Of a stretch of 64,000 bases of DNA, positions 8,764 through 18,065 are shown piece after piece; position 1 is the stretch's first letter, and the number at the start of each line of letters is the position of its first letter. A program made the translations under genes and the position numbers. The notes beneath the pieces are model-generated. The model was not told the origin of the DNA. It made no database searches and saw nothing but the letters and a program-made list of their open reading frames with translations. Origin of the DNA: Bacteroidota bacterium (lineage in GTDB: Bacteria > Bacteroidota > Bacteroidia > Bacteroidales > JAGONC01); assembly GCA_026391695.1 (NCBI GenBank), contig JAPLDP010000021.1, positions 62,001 through 126,000 of the forward strand, given 5' to 3'.

Positions 8764-11388
8764 ATGATGGAACGTGCAATGGATGCGGGTCAGATCAGAG
8801 ATGCTTTCCTGCAGTTTTTCCGGACAAAGGGCCATCAGATAGTTCCTTCCGCCCCGATGGTCATTAAAGATGATCCGACACTGATGTTTACCAATGCCGG
8901 GATGAATCAGTTCAAGGAAATTTTTCTCGGTCATTCCTCTGCGAAATATACACGCGTAGCCAATATCCAAAAATGCCTCCGCGTTTCCGGTAAACACAAT
9001 GACCTTGAAGAGGTTGGCATAGATACCTACCACCATACCATGTTTGAAATGCTGGGTAACTGGTCGTTCGGCGATTACTTTAAAACAGAGGCCATTGAAT
9101 GGGCATGGGAGTTACTCACAGTGGTCCTGGGTATCAGTAAAGATGATCTTTATGTTACTGTATTTGCAGGTGATGAGCCTGATAGCCTGCCGGCTGATAC
9201 CGAGTCTTTTAACCTGTGGAAAAATATCATCGGTGAAGACCGGATTATTTTTGGTTCCCAAAAAGACAATTTCTGGGAAATGGGCGATACAGGGCCATGT
9301 GGCCCCTGTTCCGAAATACATGCCGACATACGCAGCAGGGATGAAAAAATAGTGACACCTGGGCGGGAACTGATAAACATGGGACACCCGCAGGTCATCG
9401 AAATCTGGAACCTGGTCTTTATTGAATATAACAGGTCCGCTGACGGGCACCTCGAACCTTTACCACAAAAACATATCGACACAGGCATGGGTTTCGAACG
9501 ACTTTGCATGGTGTTGCAAGGCAAAAAATCGAATTATGATACCGACATATTTCAGCCTGTCATCAGCGAAATATCTAAAGTGACAAGTATACATTATGGA
9601 GATACTTTCCAGCACGATGTGGCCATGCGTGTCATTGCCGACCATCTCAGGGCTGTTGCTTTTGCCATTGCCGACGGACAACTGCCTTCCAATACCGGTG
9701 CAGGATATGTCATCCGCAGGATATTGCGGCGTGCCGTTCGTTATGGCTTTACCTTCCTGAACCAGAAGGAACCATTTATTCATGAGCTCTTGCCTATACT
9801 GGTCAGCCGGATGAAGGCCGCCTTCCCTGAACTCGCCCGGCAACAGGACATGATCAGAAAAGTGATCGCTGAAGAAGAATTATCCTTCCTGCGCACACTG
9901 GCTTTTGGCATCAAACGGTTTGAACAATATGTTGCTGCGATGGGAGGCAATAAGACTATTGAAGGAATTTTCGCCTTTGATTTGTTCGATACCTATGGAT
10001 TTCCTATCGACCTTACACAGCTTATGGCTAAGGAACTCGGACTTACTGTCGACATGGAAGGCTTCAGCAAAGGTATGAACGAACAAAAAGAACGGTCACG
10101 TCAGGCTGCTGTAATCGACTCGGGCGACTGGATCATACTGTCGGGCAATGATGGCGGTGCCTTTATCGGATATGACATCCTGCAGGCCACCGTGAGAATA
10201 ACACGTTACAGAAAAGTCACTGTTAAAAATGAAGAGAAGTACCAGCTTGTCTTTGATAAAACCCCTTTTTATCCTGAAAGTGGCGGTCAGATCGGGGATA
10301 AAGGCTATATCGAACAAAATGGTGAAAAAATCCTGATAACCGACACAAAAAAGGAGCATAACCTTATTGTTCACTATGCCGACAAATTACCTGCCGAGCC
10401 TTCGCATGACATCATAGCCGTTGTGGATCAGGTGAGCCGCACACTGGCAGCATGTAATCATTCTGCCACGCATTTGCTGCATAATGCCTTGCGGGAAGTC
10501 CTTGGGAAATTTGCCGAACAGAAGGGATCCTTTGTCGGTCCAACGCATTTACGCTTTGACTTCAGCCATTATCAGAAGTTAAGCAATGAAGAGCTTGCCC
10601 GTGTCGAAGCCCTCGTCAATCAAAAGATCCGACAGAATATTACACTGGATGAGAAACGCACCGTTCCGATTCATGAGGCCCTGGCTTTGGGAGCTATAGC
10701 CTTTTTTGGAGAAAAATATGGCGATCAGGTGCGGGTGATCCGTTTTGATAATTCCATTGAATTATGCGGAGGAACACACGTCACAGCAACCGGTCAGATC
10801 GGGCTCTTCAAAATTATCTCCGAAAGTGCCATCGCAGCCGGCATAAGGAGAATAGAAGCTATCACAGCCGATAGGGCAGAGGCATATATCAACAGTCAGA
10901 TTCAAATTATCGATGAAATAAAAAACCTCCTGAAAAATCCCGGCGATGTTGTAAAAAGTGTCAGCAATCTTCTGGATGAAAATCTTGCACTTCAGAAACA
11001 GATTGAAAAATATAATAAAAAGAGACTGGAGGATATTAAAAAACAATTGATTGACCAGGTCAGGCAAATCAGTGGTGTCAATTTCATCGGCGCCAGGATT
11101 GACATCGAACCTGCTGCTCTTAAAGACCTGGTTTTTGACCTGAGAAATTCCATAGAGAATATGGTCGTGGTTCTTGGTTCAGAAAATAATGGCAAAGCAA
11201 ATCTGACCATAATGATATCCGATAACCTCGTCAAAGAAAGAGGCCTGCATGCCGGTACAATGATCCGTGAGGTATCAAAGGAAATCAGTGGTGGCGGTGG
11301 CGGACAGGCTCACTACGCTTCTGCCGGCGGTAATGATCCTGTTGGTATTAACCGTGCGATCCAAAAAGTTGAACAAATGATTTCCTGA
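8764..11388 (+). CDS. alaS: Alanine--tRNA ligase
   Basis: Full-length class II synthetase of 874 residues, close to the usual 870-880. The catalytic core begins QIRDAFLQFFRTKGH and contains the TNAGMNQFKEIFLG segment. The editing domain has its zinc and proofreading residues (HSATHLLH and CGGTHV). The C-terminal domain ends with GGGGGQAHYASAGG. It charges tRNA-Ala and clears mischarged Ser or Gly. Two in-frame ATGs are adjacent at the start and a third lies at 8779; the first was kept because the -7 element lies just upstream of all three. Confidence 0.97.
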   Translation: MMERAMDAGQIRDAFLQFFRTKGHQIVPSAPMVIKDDPTLMFTNAGMNQFKEIFLGHSSAKYTRVANIQKCLRVSGKHNDLEEVGIDTYHHTMFEMLGNWSFGDYFKTEAIEWAWELLTVVLGISKDDLYVTVFAGDEPDSLPADTESFNLWKNIIGEDRIIFGSQKDNFWEMGDTGPCGPCSEIHADIRSRDEKIVTPGRELINMGHPQVIEIWNLVFIEYNRSADGHLEPLPQKHIDTGMGFERLCMVLQGKKSNYDTDIFQPVISEISKVTSIHYGDTFQHDVAMRVIADHLRAVAFAIADGQLPSNTGAGYVIRRILRRAVRYGFTFLNQKEPFIHELLPILVSRMKAAFPELARQQDMIRKVIAEEELSFLRTLAFGIKRFEQYVAAMGGNKTIEGIFAFDLFDTYGFPIDLTQLMAKELGLTVDMEGFSKGMNEQKERSRQAAVIDSGDWIILSGNDGGAFIGYDILQATVRITRYRKVTVKNEEKYQLVFDKTPFYPESGGQIGDKGYIEQNGEKILITDTKKEHNLIVHYADKLPAEPSHDIIAVVDQVSRTLAACNHSATHLLHNALREVLGKFAEQKGSFVGPTHLRFDFSHYQKLSNEELARVEALVNQKIRQNITLDEKRTVPIHEALALGAIAFFGEKYGDQVRVIRFDNSIELCGGTHVTATGQIGLFKIISESAIAAGIRRIEAITADRAEAYINSQIQIIDEIKNLLKNPGDVVKSVSNLLDENLALQKQIEKYNKKRLEDIKKQLIDQVRQISGVNFIGARIDIEPAALKDLVFDLRNSIENMVVVLGSENNGKANLTIMISDNLVKERGLHAGTMIREVSKEISGGGGGQAHYASAGGNDPVGINRAIQKVEQMIS

Positions 11389-11450
11389 TATAAACTTTTT
11401 CCCCTGTCAGTTGTTTATTTCCCGTACATGATCATCAACTAACCCATTGT

Positions 11451-12341
11451 ATGACTCAGGGGCTCTACTCGATTAAGGATCTTGAAAAACTCACCGGCGT
11501 CAAGGCACACACAATTCGGATATGGGAGAAACGTTACGCAGTTGTCAAACCTCATCGTACAGCCACCAATATCAGGTATTATAATGACCTGGATCTGAAA
11601 AAGCTTCTGAATATCTCGATTCTGCAACGACATGGTTTAAAGATTTCCTTTCTCGCTCACATGACAGATGATATGATCAGGGAAAAGATACTTAACCTGA
11701 CATTTCAACCCACAAACCACGGCAGCCAGATAGAAACACTGATATCGGCCATGATTGAGCTGGATGAGCTGAAATTTGAAAAAGCACTTTCGGCCGCCAC
11801 GCTGAGTCTGGGTTTCGAAGACACCGTTCTGCAAATCATTTATCCTTTTCTTGAAAGGATTGGTGTGCTATGGCAGGCCGGAAGCATCAATCCGGCACAG
11901 GAACATTTTGTGTCCAGCCTTATCCGGCAGAAAATGCTGGTGGCCATCGATGGACATGCCGAACGACCGAAAGCTGATGCCCGGCGTTTTATACTGTTCC
12001 TTCCGGAAAATGAATGGCATGAACTGGGATTGTTGTTTTATGCCTATCTTATCAGGAAAAGCGGCCATAAAATCATTTATCTCGGGCAATCGGTACCTAT
12101 GAGTGATCTGGTTGAAGTATCGAAATTTAAGCCCCCTGATGCTCTGATCACATCAATAACCACCCCGCTTGATCATGATGATCTGAATAAATATATTGTC
12201 AGGCTTTCCAAAACCTTCCCGAAACAGATTATTTATACCACAGGTTTGCAAATTATACATTCACCTTTGATATTTCCCTCCAATGTCAGGAAAATCAATA
12301 ATGTTATGCAATTCAAAGAGGAGCTTGTGAAATATTATTAG
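11451..12341 (+). CDS. CarH/LitR-like MerR regulator with B12-binding domain
   Basis: Product of 296 residues in three parts. The MerR winged HTH is at about 5-75 (YSIKDLEKLTGVKAHTIRIW). The helical cap of cobalamin-binding photoreceptors carries the W-x9-EH signature (W141, E151, H152). A Rossmann B12-binding domain has ExHxxG at E188-H190-G193, H190 being the expected lower cobalt ligand. In CarH the cap tryptophan and EH motif hold adenosylcobalamin and light releases the repressor from DNA. Keeping all these residues suggests a working B12-dependent, possibly light-sensing regulator. The next gene on the same strand encodes an ECF sigma factor; related pairs in Bacteroidota often precede carotenoid genes, none of which occur here. 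Light sensing itself is inference. Confidence 0.88.
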   Translation: MTQGLYSIKDLEKLTGVKAHTIRIWEKRYAVVKPHRTATNIRYYNDLDLKKLLNISILQRHGLKISFLAHMTDDMIREKILNLTFQPTNHGSQIETLISAMIELDELKFEKALSAATLSLGFEDTVLQIIYPFLERIGVLWQAGSINPAQEHFVSSLIRQKMLVAIDGHAERPKADARRFILFLPENEWHELGLLFYAYLIRKSGHKIIYLGQSVPMSDLVEVSKFKPPDALITSITTPLDHDDLNKYIVRLSKTFPKQIIYTTGLQIIHSPLIFPSNVRKINNVMQFKEELVKYY

Positions 12342-12387
12342 TTTCCCCCGCTTCTGTTTCTTTTTCCGAATATGATGCTTCTACGTT

Positions 12388-12568
12388 TAATACATGTAAA
12401 TGTATATTAAACATTACATAAATAAATGTTTATATAATAACATAGCTGATAATCAATCTATTAGTCATAATTAACAGTATTTTAACATTTTTTAGCATTT
12501 TACATCTTGACTTGTCATGATAATACGTTTAATTTTGTACCGTCAAAATTAAACAATGTTTAACGTTT
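12388..12568. promoter_or_regulatory. GTTTAA-rich operator-like region before the ECF sigma gene
   Basis: The 241-nt gap holds several GTTTAA/TTAAAC words in both orientations. One inverted pair has GTTTAATACAT and ATGTATATTAAAC as its arms near 12388-12415; others lie near 12528, 12549 and 12563. They bracket the sigma-gene promoter. Sites for a dimeric or tetrameric MerR-type repressor would look like this, and the CarH-like gene ends about 47 nt upstream. No binding evidence exists here. Confidence 0.4.
12530..12537 (+). promoter_or_regulatory. -7 element of the ECF sigma gene
   Basis: TAATTTTG is an exact TAnnTTTG match, with TTG at 12507-12509 about 20 nt upstream. It lies 45 nt before the start codon and between GTTTAA words. 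Confidence 0.5.
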
Positions 12569-12582
12569 AAAAATCATGACCT

Positions 12583-13092
12583 ATGACAGCAATTGAATTC
12601 AGTCATAAGCTAATCGGTCTGCAGGACAATCTTCATTATTTTGCCAATTTATTGACCTCAAATGACGAAGATGCAAAGGATCTGGTTCAGGACACTTTAT
12701 ATAAAGCCTTAATAAACAGGGATAAATTCCTGCCTGATACAAATCTAAAGGCCTGGACATATACCATCATGAAAAATACGTTTATAAATAACTACCGCCG
12801 CAATGTCAAATCAAACACCATTCTTGATATTTCTGAGGACTTGTATTATTTGAGGAACAGGGCCAGTGATACCGGTGATATGCCTGATAACGGTTTGGCT
12901 GTTGAGGATATCACTAAATCCATTGAATCATTGGAGGAAGATCAACGCATGCCGTTTGAAATGCACACAGCAGGCTATAAGTATAAAGAAATTGCCGATG
13001 CACTTGATCTATCCATTGGAACAGTGAAAAGCAGGATATTTTTCACCCGTAAAAAGCTGATGGATAGTTTGAAAGCTTATAAAACCAATTAA
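12583..13092 (+). CDS. ECF-type RNA polymerase sigma factor
   Basis: Product of 169 residues with sigma region 2 at about 15-80 (DAKDLVQDTLYKALINRDKF, NLKAWTYTIMKNTFINNYRR). Region 4 is at about 110-160 (GYKYKEIADALDLSIGTVKSRIFFTRKKL). There is no anti-sigma gene next to it, so control may be transcriptional, most simply by the B12-binding regulator just upstream. Similar short sigma factors paired with LitR/CarH-like regulators are known in Bacteroidota. The following gene is convergent and unlikely to share its transcript. Confidence 0.92.
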   Translation: MTAIEFSHKLIGLQDNLHYFANLLTSNDEDAKDLVQDTLYKALINRDKFLPDTNLKAWTYTIMKNTFINNYRRNVKSNTILDISEDLYYLRNRASDTGDMPDNGLAVEDITKSIESLEEDQRMPFEMHTAGYKYKEIADALDLSIGTVKSRIFFTRKKLMDSLKAYKTN

Positions 13093-13128
13093 AAGTTCTC
13101 TCCGCAGAAAAGTTACAATAATCAGATA

Positions 13129-14037
13129 TCAGCCTGATGTCCTGTTCAGGTTGATAATGGCAAAAACCAGTATGGCTGCACCGATCCACTGTGCAACAGA
13201 CAGGAGATTCCCGTTAAATATATAATCCAGGATGATAGCCGATAAAGGGAATGAGAGTTCGCAGATCGTTGCCACCGACGCCTGGATTTTATTCAGCCCG
13301 AAATAATACAGAAATATTGCCCCGGATCCGGTTGTGAAGGCAATAATGAAAAAGATCAGCCAGTTCTGTCCTGTGGTCTGATTGACCTGTCCCAGGGTGG
13401 ATGTAGCCAGGAGAATGATCAACATGAAAAGCGTGGTGAGACCATAGCGGAAAAAGGTGGCTGTCGTGTAATCATATTTAATGAGGACTTTCTTGCTTAA
13501 CACCGTCGAACTCCCGAATGAAAACGCAGCCAGCATGGAATACAGTGCAGCATAAACGGTATTGGAACCTGTCCTGAAATCAGGGAGTCGGAATCCGAAG
13601 GTCAGCAGATAGCTGGCAACAATTGCCAATCCTGCCCAGATCAGATAGTTACGCCTGATTTTTTCGTGCAATAATATAATGGCCAGTGTAATGGCAAAAA
13701 CCGGTTGTAGCTTCTGCAGAAGGACGATTACTGTCAGGCTTTTAAAATTTACCAGGAATAATGCCTTGACAATGGCCATTGTTCCGATGGCGCCACCAGC
13801 CAGTGCAACAAGTGAAAATATCAGCAGGTCATTCCACGAAATTGTTCCAAGATGGCGGTATTCTTTATAAAACACAAAATTCATCAGAAAGAATGGAATG
13901 GCATGGACCATAAAGACCACATAAACGATATTCAGGTTGTACAGGCGGGGTGTGAGGACGACGCCGTCCAGGCCCCATAATGCCGCTGCCATGCTGACAG
14001 CCGCACCGCCAATAAATACCGACCGGTAACCTTTCAT
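13129..14037 (-). CDS. EamA/DMT-family transporter
   Basis: From ATG 14037 the product is 302 residues with about ten transmembrane segments in two EamA halves. The second half is visible in YAALYSMLAAFSFGSSTVLSKKVL to IIDYIFNGNLLSVAQWIGAAILVFAIINL. Substrates of this family are small metabolites or drugs and cannot be told here. A longer frame begins at 14121, but a TACCTTTG -7 element at 14060-14067 lies between, so the shorter start is preferred. Confidence 0.85.
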   Translation of the reverse strand: MKGYRSVFIGGAAVSMAAALWGLDGVVLTPRLYNLNIVYVVFMVHAIPFFLMNFVFYKEYRHLGTISWNDLLIFSLVALAGGAIGTMAIVKALFLVNFKSLTVIVLLQKLQPVFAITLAIILLHEKIRRNYLIWAGLAIVASYLLTFGFRLPDFRTGSNTVYAALYSMLAAFSFGSSTVLSKKVLIKYDYTTATFFRYGLTTLFMLIILLATSTLGQVNQTTGQNWLIFFIIAFTTGSGAIFLYYFGLNKIQASVATICELSFPLSAIILDYIFNGNLLSVAQWIGAAILVFAIINLNRTSG

Positions 14038-14059
14038 CAGAATAATTTGACTAAAGCTG

Positions 14060-14067
14060 CAAAGGTA
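14060..14067 (-). promoter_or_regulatory. -7 element of the EamA transporter gene
   Basis: Minus-strand TACCTTTG, an exact TAnnTTTG match, 23 nt before the chosen ATG. It decides between the two possible starts. Confidence 0.5.
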
Positions 14068-14179
14068 AAAGTTATTTGATGATGTTACCCGGAGAAAATC
14101 GTTCAATCGGCCATCGTTCAATCACTTCTCTTTTTCTTAAATATTTGCTTTTCTCAGGGAATCATAAGGCTGGATATTT

Positions 14180-14701
14180 TCAGGAAAGATTCCTGAATTC
14201 TTCCTTAATGAAATTCATTCCTGAAACAACAGGTGGGTTTTCGTTTTTAAGATAAGACTCCAGGAGAATACCGGCCATTTCACTGCTTCGTGCCGAGGGA
14301 TTAACTTGGGCAGCGCTGATATTTATCAGCCTGATGATATCTTCCTTGGCGTTTTTTATCATCTGCCAGGCTTCGTCCGACACATAGAGCTGCTGCGACA
14401 TATTATGCTCGTATTCGTCGCGGATGCTTTTTATCAGGGCTGCCTGCAACTGTATGACGTTCATTTCCGGCCGGCTGACTCTCAGAACCAGGTTGCCGGG
14501 TGTGAGCCGTTCAAGGAACAGGACCAAACGCTCATAGGCTTGCGTCTTCAGGGGTATCAGGATTTTCTCACGATCCGTTTTCACTTCCGCCTGTCGCTTG
14601 TTGCGGTCATTTTCAAGAAATGCTTTTAGAACAATGAATACAGTTACAAAGACCACCAGCGCGGGAATGATATATTTCAGTATTTCGAGAAATGTTTCCA
14701 T
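14180..14701 (-). CDS. Conserved hypothetical membrane-anchored protein
   Basis: From ATG 14701 the product is 173 residues. One N-terminal transmembrane helix (about 5-27, ILKYIIPALVVFVTVFIVLKAF) is followed by a charged helical cytoplasmic part (LKTQAYERLVLFLERLTPGNLVLRV; LIKSIRDEYEHNMSQQLYVSDEAWQMI). It resembles a Bacteroidota-wide family without assigned function (possibly the one filed as DUF7935). The stop codon lies at a perfect hairpin with TTCAGGAA/TTCCTGAA arms (14179-14197). It is divergent from the aminotransferase gene. No function is proposed. Confidence 0.7.
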   Translation of the reverse strand: METFLEILKYIIPALVVFVTVFIVLKAFLENDRNKRQAEVKTDREKILIPLKTQAYERLVLFLERLTPGNLVLRVSRPEMNVIQLQAALIKSIRDEYEHNMSQQLYVSDEAWQMIKNAKEDIIRLINISAAQVNPSARSSEMAGILLESYLKNENPPVVSGMNFIKEEFRNLS

Positions 14702-14783
14702 TGCATGTTTATTTAATAACAAATGTCAGAAAAATCCGTTAAATAAGCCTTATTATATGTGGATAATAAAAATTTAAAATCAT

Positions 14784-14791
14784 TAAATTTG
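14784..14791 (+). promoter_or_regulatory. -7 element of the aminotransferase gene
   Basis: TAAATTTG is an exact TAnnTTTG match 28 nt before ATG 14819. It lies inside the longer reading frame starting at 14759, which argues against that start. Confidence 0.5.
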
Positions 14792-14818
14792 TCGGCTAAA
14801 CTAAAACCTTCTTTTACA

Positions 14819-16021
14819 ATGATAGTACTTTCGAACAGGGTCATCAATTTGGGGGAATCGGAAACCCTGGCCATGACGCGTATGAGCAGAGAGCTTGAAG
14901 CACAGGGACATAATGTGATAAATTTGAGTATTGGCCAGCCGGATTTTAATACGCCCGATTACATCAAACATGCAGCAATTGAAGCGATAGATAATAATTT
15001 TACGTTTTATCCGCCGGTGCCCGGTTATCAGGACCTTCGCGAAGCCATTAGCATGAAATTCAGGAGGGATAATGGATTGGGCTATTCACCAAACCAGATT
15101 GTCGTCACCACCGGTGCGAAGCAGGCCATAGCCAATGTTGTCCTCTGCCTGATTAATCCCGGTGATGAGGTTCTGTTACCTGTTCCATACTGGGTGAGCT
15201 ATCGTGAGATTGTCAAGCTGGCTGAAGGCAAGCCAGTACTTATCCATGCTTCGGTAGATCATGATTTTAAGGTCACTCCCGACCAGATAGAAAAGTCCAT
15301 TACCAGCAAAACCAAGCTGCTGATCTTTTCAAGTCCCTGTAATCCTTCGGGTACAGTTTATACACGCAATGAACTTGAGGAAATAGCCAGGGTCATTTCG
15401 AGGCATGAGAATATTTATATTATTTCGGATGAAATTTATGAGTATATCAATTATATCGGAAAACATGAAAGCATTGGCCAGTTTGATTTTATCAGGGACC
15501 GTGTCATAACTGTAAATGGGGTATCAAAGGGTTTTGCCATGACCGGATGGCGTCTGGGTTACCTGGCGGCACCGCTGGCTATTGCTAAAGCGTGTGATAA
15601 GCTGCAGGGACAGTTCACATCAGGAGCCTGTACCATTTCGCAAAAAGCCGCACTCCGTGCTGTGCAGAGTGATCCCACCAAAACAGAGGAGCTTAAAATC
15701 ATGGTGTCAGCCTTTAAAGACAGGAGAGATATGCTGCTTGAAATGATGCAGGAAATACCCTGCATGAGAACCAATACACCCCGGGGCGCCTTTTATGTTT
15801 TTCCGGAAATTAATGAATTGTTTGGAAAAAGAAATGGAAGTATAGCAATTAACTCCAGTGATGACTTTTGCTCATATCTGCTTAAGAATTATTATGTTGC
15901 GCTTGTCCCGGGTACAGCTTTCGGCTCCCCTGAGTGTGTCAGGATTTCTTATGCCACATCGAAAAAGAAGCTGGTCGAGGGAATGCTACGAATAAAAAAT
16001 GCCATTTCTGAACTTTCATGA
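14819..16021 (+). CDS. Class I aminotransferase, aspartate aminotransferase-like
   Basis: From ATG 14819 the product is 400 residues, standard for fold-type I PLP enzymes. The PLP-binding lysine is K237 in NGVSKGFAMTGWRLGY. NPSGTVYTRNELEEIA and the C-terminal FGSPECVRISYATS with its substrate-carboxylate-binding arginine are present. The family moves an amino group between an amino acid and 2-oxoglutarate; aspartate is the likeliest donor from overall similarity, but tyrosine, alanine or prephenate specificity cannot be excluded. The heptose kinase gene follows after 45 nt on the same strand. Confidence 0.88.
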   Translation: MIVLSNRVINLGESETLAMTRMSRELEAQGHNVINLSIGQPDFNTPDYIKHAAIEAIDNNFTFYPPVPGYQDLREAISMKFRRDNGLGYSPNQIVVTTGAKQAIANVVLCLINPGDEVLLPVPYWVSYREIVKLAEGKPVLIHASVDHDFKVTPDQIEKSITSKTKLLIFSSPCNPSGTVYTRNELEEIARVISRHENIYIISDEIYEYINYIGKHESIGQFDFIRDRVITVNGVSKGFAMTGWRLGYLAAPLAIAKACDKLQGQFTSGACTISQKAALRAVQSDPTKTEELKIMVSAFKDRRDMLLEMMQEIPCMRTNTPRGAFYVFPEINELFGKRNGSIAINSSDDFCSYLLKNYYVALVPGTAFGSPECVRISYATSKKKLVEGMLRIKNAISELS

Positions 16022-16066
16022 TTAACTTTATAAAAAATTAAGAGTCAAATCAGCGATCAGGTAACC

Positions 16067-17083
16067 ATGTTAACAAAAGATCAAATAAGTTCATTTTTTG
16101 ACTCTGTGAAAACCAACAAGGTGCTTATCGTAGGTGACGTCATGGTTGATGCATACATCTGGGGACGTGTTGAGCGTATATCACCTGAGGCACCTGTACC
16201 GGTTGTCACGGTGAGTCACAGGGCCAATATGCTTGGTGGTGCAGCCAATGTAGCACGCAACATCAAGGCCATGGGAGCGGAACCTCTGCTCTGCTCAGTT
16301 GTCGGTGATGACCAGAAAGGCGGTGAATTCCTGCAACTGCTTATCGAGGAAAGTATCAGCAGTGAAGGCATACTATGTAGTAAAAAGCGCAAGACGACCG
16401 TTAAATTCAGGGTCATCGGCAATAACCATCAGTTGATTCGTGTGGATGAGGAGGATGATAAAGACCTCGACCAGGAAGAAGTTTCGGAATTGCTCTACCG
16501 GTTCGAAGGCCTGCTCAACAAAAATAGATTCCAGGTCATCATTTTCCAGGATTATAATAAGGGGGTGCTGACAGGGCAGGTCATCGACCGCATCATCAGT
16601 AAGGCTCATGGTCGTGGCATCCCTGTTGCTGTCGACCCGAAGAAAAGACATTTCGATGCTTACTGTAATATTGACCTTTTCAAGCCTAACCTGAAAGAAC
16701 TTATTGAAGGCAGCAAGCTGGATATGCCACCACAGAATATGGATGACCTGAAATCGGTTATTATCACATTCCAGAAACAGCAGAATATTGACAATATGCT
16801 TGTAACACTCTCAGAAAAAGGCATTTACATTAGCTCAAAAGAGGGTGATACCTGCATAGCACATCATATACCGGCACATCTGCGAACCATAGCTGATGTA
16901 TCCGGCGCAGGTGATACGGTGATCAGCGTGGCATCGTTATGCCTGGCTTCACAAATGCCTCCCTTTGATATGGCGGCTATTTCCAATCTTGCCGGAGGCC
17001 TGGTATGTGAACATGTCGGAGTGGTGCCGATCAAGAGAGAACGTCTGATAAAAGAAGTGCTGGGGTTATATATGATCGATTGA
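16067..17083 (+). CDS. hldE: D-glycero-beta-D-manno-heptose-7-phosphate kinase
   Basis: PfkB/ribokinase-family protein of 338 residues. MLGGAANVARNIKAMGAEPLLCSVVGDD contains the sugar-binding GG motif, and DVSGAGDTVISV carries the catalytic aspartate D283. It matches the N-terminal kinase half of bifunctional HldE; the C-terminal adenylyltransferase half is absent, so nucleotidylation must be done by a separate enzyme outside the window. It supplies heptose-1,7-bisphosphate to the pathway ending in HldD (278-1243). Confidence 0.88.
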   Translation: MLTKDQISSFFDSVKTNKVLIVGDVMVDAYIWGRVERISPEAPVPVVTVSHRANMLGGAANVARNIKAMGAEPLLCSVVGDDQKGGEFLQLLIEESISSEGILCSKKRKTTVKFRVIGNNHQLIRVDEEDDKDLDQEEVSELLYRFEGLLNKNRFQVIIFQDYNKGVLTGQVIDRIISKAHGRGIPVAVDPKKRHFDAYCNIDLFKPNLKELIEGSKLDMPPQNMDDLKSVIITFQKQQNIDNMLVTLSEKGIYISSKEGDTCIAHHIPAHLRTIADVSGAGDTVISVASLCLASQMPPFDMAAISNLAGGLVCEHVGVVPIKRERLIKEVLGLYMID

Positions 17084-17117
17084 AGTGATTTTTATTCACA
17101 TCCTATCCAAACTTAAC

Positions 17118-17141
17118 AATGATCATTGATCAATGATCATT
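17118..17141. repeat. Perfect palindrome of 7-nt words
   Basis: The 24-nt palindrome reads as AATGATC, ATTGATC, AATGATC, ATT. It starts 35 nt after the hldE stop and uses the same word family as the arrays at 33117-33194. Confidence 0.65.
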
Positions 17142-17179
17142 ATAAAGATACATCCATTTTATGAAATTAGAATAATCGT

Positions 17180-17187
17180 TACATTTG
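17180..17187 (+). promoter_or_regulatory. -7 element of porT
   Basis: TACATTTG is an exact TAnnTTTG match. TTTT at 17157-17160 is a weak -33 box with the usual 19-nt spacing. Confidence 0.5.
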
Positions 17188-17253
17188 CAACGCAATAATT
17201 TTAAAAATAAATTCTTACCCATCCCGTTATAGAGGATATTAAATGCATAGCTG

Positions 17254-18042
17254 TTGAAGTTTCTCAAAATTATACTGATTGGAGTCTTTATCACTACGGG
17301 TATTTTTTCTGAACAGATTTTTGCTCAGAAGCGGCCACGCGTTCTGAACCTGCCTAAATTTGACCTGGCACCTTACCACTTTGGGTTCAGTTTGAATGTC
17401 AACCAGATGTTTTTTACGATAAAGCCTGCCACCAACATGCAGAAAAAATGGTATTACGGCGTCCAGCAATTACCCGACCTGCCGAATTCCGTTAAAGATA
17501 CAGCCAGGGTTCTTAGCCTGGAGAGTTTGAACACATTTGGCTTTACTATTGGCATCGTGTCAAATTTACGGCTGGGAACATTTTTCGACTTACGATTTGT
17601 ACCGGATCTTGCATTTGGTGAAAGAGAACTGGTTTATATTGTCGAAAGGCACTATGATGGAACCGTTGAAACGGTGGGGATGAGAAAAACAGTTTATTCC
17701 ACCCTCGTGGACATCCCTTTACACATCAAGTATAAATCAAAGCGGTATAACAATACAAGAGCCTATTTACTGGCGGGCCTCAAGTACAGCATTGACCTGG
17801 CATCAGAGGCCAAAAAAAATCAGGATGAACTGGATAATAAGCATGTGCGTTTGAAAAAGAATGATTTATATTTTGAAGCAGCGGTAGGATTTGACTTTTA
17901 TACGACCTATTTCAAATTCGGAACGGAATTTAAAATGTCGTATGGCCTGAATGATATTCTTATAAGGGAAGACAATATTTATACTTCTTCAATCGACCGG
18001 TTGACATCCAAGATATTCCAGCTTTCCTTCACATTTGAGTAA
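17254..18042 (+). CDS. porT: T9SS outer-membrane protein PorT/SprT
   Basis: Product of 262 residues with a signal peptide (KFLKIILIGVFITTG, cleavage probably after IFAQ near residue 25). The PorT signature LPKFDLAPYHFGFSLNVNQMFF follows, then alternating amphipathic strands of an outer-membrane barrel ending in phenylalanine/glutamate. PorT is required for T9SS; it fits with porU, porV, porP, gldJ and the plug gene elsewhere in the window. The start is TTG: the only nearby ATG (17243) is out of frame and stops at once. Confidence 0.85.
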   Translation: MKFLKIILIGVFITTGIFSEQIFAQKRPRVLNLPKFDLAPYHFGFSLNVNQMFFTIKPATNMQKKWYYGVQQLPDLPNSVKDTARVLSLESLNTFGFTIGIVSNLRLGTFFDLRFVPDLAFGERELVYIVERHYDGTVETVGMRKTVYSTLVDIPLHIKYKSKRYNNTRAYLLAGLKYSIDLASEAKKNQDELDNKHVRLKKNDLYFEAAVGFDFYTTYFKFGTEFKMSYGLNDILIREDNIYTSSIDRLTSKIFQLSFTFE

Positions 18043-18065
18043 TCATCCTGTCCGGTTTCATACAG

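Noticed and set aside
12342-12582. Cobalamin riboswitch between the B12-binding regulator and the sigma gene
   Set aside because: No B12-box-like conserved segment or long multi-helix fold is visible; the gap is AT-rich with GTTTAA words only.
14759-14818. N-terminal extension of the aminotransferase
   Set aside because: An exact -7 element lies inside this stretch, and family members start at the MIVLSNRV position.
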